NCBI GenBank assembly: GCA_905373185.1
Contig: CAJPSE010000018.1
Location: forward strand, 1-14,713
Source of the DNA: an uncultured Fretibacterium sp.
Lineage (GTDB): Bacteria > Synergistota > Synergistia > Synergistales > Aminobacteriaceae
DNA length: 14,713 nt
Direction of reading: 5' to 3'
Every line of letters starts with the position of its first letter. The first letter of the stretch is position 1. Made by a program: the position numbers and the translations under genes. Under the pieces are notes generated by a model. That model saw only the letters and a program-made list of their open reading frames with translations, did no database searches and was not told where the DNA came from. Below are positions 13,664-14,713 of this stretch, one piece after another.

Positions 13664-13900
13664 GGCAAACTCGATATGCATCATTTCCGAGCAACAATGG
13701 CGATAAATATTTACAGGGAATAATGGGGAGTGTCCATAACTCAGGGACGCTGGGGGAGGAGCAGTCCGAAGTGAGTATCCACACATCCATCTGTTGTGTT
13801 TGACCTGACAATCCAGCTGCTCACTCAGCCGATCCAGTTGGATCCGCAGACCGTTACCGTCCTCCTCCGGCTTCCTCACTGTATCCTTCTGCCTTTTTGC
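13664..13900 (-). other. Intergenic stretch with a weak small open frame
   Basis: A GTG-initiated frame of 76 codons (13649-13879, minus) has AGAAGGA four bases upstream and a -10-like TATAAT at 13901-13906. Its first 35 residues (QLDRLSEQLDCQVKHNRWM region) look like an amphipathic helix of a small protein, but the remainder is proline- and histidine-rich without a fold-like pattern and runs into the flavodoxin promoter. I would not call it a gene without comparative support; a degraded small gene is possible. Confidence 0.3.
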
Positions 13901-13946
13901 ATTATAGTATCAGCCCCGCGCCGGATACGGCAATATCCGGAGGCGG
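13901..13946 (-). promoter_or_regulatory. Possible -10 element with an upstream hairpin
   Basis: On the minus strand TATAAT (13901-13906) is a perfect -10, but no good -35 lies at 16-18 bp. Where a -35 should be, CCGGATA and TATCCGG (13921-13927 with 13934-13940) form a hairpin, with outer CCGC/GCGG pairing to 13916-13946. This may be an activator-dependent promoter or a leftover of the terminator region to its right. Confidence 0.3.
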
Positions 13947-13975
13947 CGTCCGGCATAGCCTGGTTCGGAGACAAA

Positions 13976-14005
13976 GCCGCCCCCCGCCTGTAGGCGGGGG
14001 GCGGC
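13976..14005 (-). terminator. GC-rich terminator of the secreted-protein gene
   Basis: A 13-bp perfect stem GCCGCCCCCCGCC / GGCGGGGGGCGGC (13976-13988 with 13993-14005) has a 4-nt loop. On the minus strand it is followed by TTTGTCT, a short T-tract. It lies about 48 bases beyond the stop of the leftward gene at 14053. Confidence 0.65.
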
Positions 14006-14052
14006 GAGTTTACACGGCATTGCTTTACGTTCCGGGGCCTGGGACGTTTTCC

Positions 14053-14400
14053 TCAAGCGCCGGTTTTGACCCGACAGACGTAGACTGCGCCGTCAGCCTC
14101 ACTCAGCTCCACGGTCACGTAGCGCTTCATATAGCGCCGCAGAAACTCCTCCTTGGGGATAAGCGTTCCGCGCTCATCCAGGAAATGGCAGTCGGAAAAG
14201 AGCGGAGCGGAAGCCTCCTTGCCCTCGACGTTCAGGACCAGGACCTCTCCCTCCTCCACGCGCTCCAGCGTCCCCGTAACCTCCAGCATAGGGATCTCGG
14301 TCACAGCCTCTGCACGGAGTACAAAGGCTCCTACCGCCACCAAAGCCACCAGCAAAACCGTCCCTACCCGACGCAGCGACATACCGCCCATCCTCATCAT
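14053..14400 (-). CDS. Small secreted protein of unknown function
   Basis: A 115-residue protein with a clear signal peptide: basic MSLRR, a hydrophobic core (TVLLVALVAVGAFVL, about 14-28) and a likely cut after AEA (residue 32). The mature part of about 83 residues is beta-rich and charged (TGTLERVEEGEVLVLNVEGK, then YVTVELSEADGAVYVCRVK), with two cysteines (C71, C109) that could form a disulfide. I recognise no family; a small OB- or SH3-like periplasmic domain is a guess from the strand pattern. ATG 14400 has AGAGGAG 6 bases upstream; adjacent ATG and GTG codons make the exact start uncertain. It follows the unrecognised edge gene by 32 bases and is probably co-transcribed, although a -10 element lies in between. 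Confidence 0.7.
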   Translation of the reverse strand: MMRMGGMSLRRVGTVLLVALVAVGAFVLRAEAVTEIPMLEVTGTLERVEEGEVLVLNVEGKEASAPLFSDCHFLDERGTLIPKEEFLRRYMKRYVTVELSEADGAVYVCRVKTGA

Positions 14401-14424
14401 CACACACTCCTCTCCCTTTCGCCT

Positions 14425-14430
14425 ATTATA
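14425..14430 (-). promoter_or_regulatory. Candidate -10 element before the secreted-protein gene
   Basis: On the minus strand TATAAT (14425-14430) lies about 25 bases before the ATG at 14400. No convincing -35 is seen 16-18 bp upstream, which would fall inside the preceding gene, so this promoter is weak or requires an activator. Confidence 0.3.
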
Positions 14431-14432
14431 AA

Positions 14433-14713
14433 TCAATAGGCAGCAGCATCTCCGGAAACGGTCTCACGCCAGTAACGAATATAGGAGCCCAGTTCAAACG
14501 GCAGCTTTATATTATTGCCCTTTATTTTTTTCTTAAAACTCAGGAGCGTGCCATCCTGGCTGGAGCTCGCGTCCACTCCCGAACTCCGCAAGGTATCCGC
14601 TGCACCCTTCGTAGCACCGGATTCCAGCTGTCGGGCCCCAAGATACACTCGGTCCCCTACCGCCGTGATGCCCGTAAAACGCACATTGTGGAACGTCAGC
14701 GAATGTCCCTTGT
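14433..14713 (-). CDS. Unrecognised protein, C-terminal end (cut by window edge)
   Basis: The frame is open from the right edge to TGA 14433-14435, about 92 codons. A GTG lies at 14684 but the frame continues upstream of it, and that GTG has no good ribosome binding site, so this is called a partial gene. The visible part begins SLTFHNVRFTGITAVGDRVYLG and then has LESGATKGAADTLRSSG, SFKKKIKGNN and LPFELGSYIRYWRE; it is polar, with alternating hydrophobic residues and no membrane segment. The first segment resembles the repeated strands of surface or autotransporter-like beta proteins, but this is weak. It stands 32 bases upstream of the small secreted-protein gene. Confidence 0.55.
   Translation of the reverse strand, partial: KGHSLTFHNVRFTGITAVGDRVYLGARQLESGATKGAADTLRSSGVDASSSQDGTLLSFKKKIKGNNIKLPFELGSYIRYWRETVSGDAAAY

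Overview
The window looks like chromosomal DNA from a GC-rich, diderm, probably anaerobic bacterium. The gene set (short-form SerA, SerC and a DUF1015 protein in a row, a DUF554 membrane protein, an RND pump with a TetR regulator, a clostridial-type flavodoxin) would fit a member of the Synergistota. That placement is an inference from gene style and composition; there is no rRNA gene or other taxonomic marker here.

Left part, plus strand (1-5251). The last codons of hemB are followed by a terminator. Then comes a self-contained efflux cassette: a TetR-family regulator with a strong promoter and a TetR-type palindrome just downstream of the predicted start of transcription, a membrane-anchored periplasmic adaptor, and a 1029-residue RND permease. 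No outer-membrane channel gene is present. The permease lacks the TM4 acidic pair and the TM10 lysine that carry protons in AcrB.

Middle part, minus strand (5360-12032, read right to left). A good promoter at 12004-12032 opens a leader of about 260 nt that contains a possible 12-codon leader peptide and mutually exclusive stems. It is followed by serC, serA, a DUF1015 gene, gpmA, a class I aminotransferase and a DUF554 gene. GpmA interconverts 2- and 3-phosphoglycerate, SerA and SerC turn 3-phosphoglycerate into phosphoserine, and no serB is seen. The order joins lower glycolysis to serine synthesis and makes DUF1015 a candidate for a serine-linked role. A terminator sits directly against the ribosome binding site of the DUF554 gene.

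Right part, minus strand (12223-14713). A flavodoxin, a nickel superoxide dismutase (SodN, with the HCDxPCGVY nickel hook behind an 11-residue propeptide) and its S26-type maturation protease (SodX) form a compact oxidative-stress operon. Its control region holds a promoter, a 12-bp palindrome over the -35 element and two perfect 14-bp tandem repeats. SodX has no usable ATG upstream of its catalytic serine and seems to start at CTG. Farther right are a poorly coding regulatory stretch, a small secreted protein and the C-terminal end of an unrecognised protein cut by the window edge.
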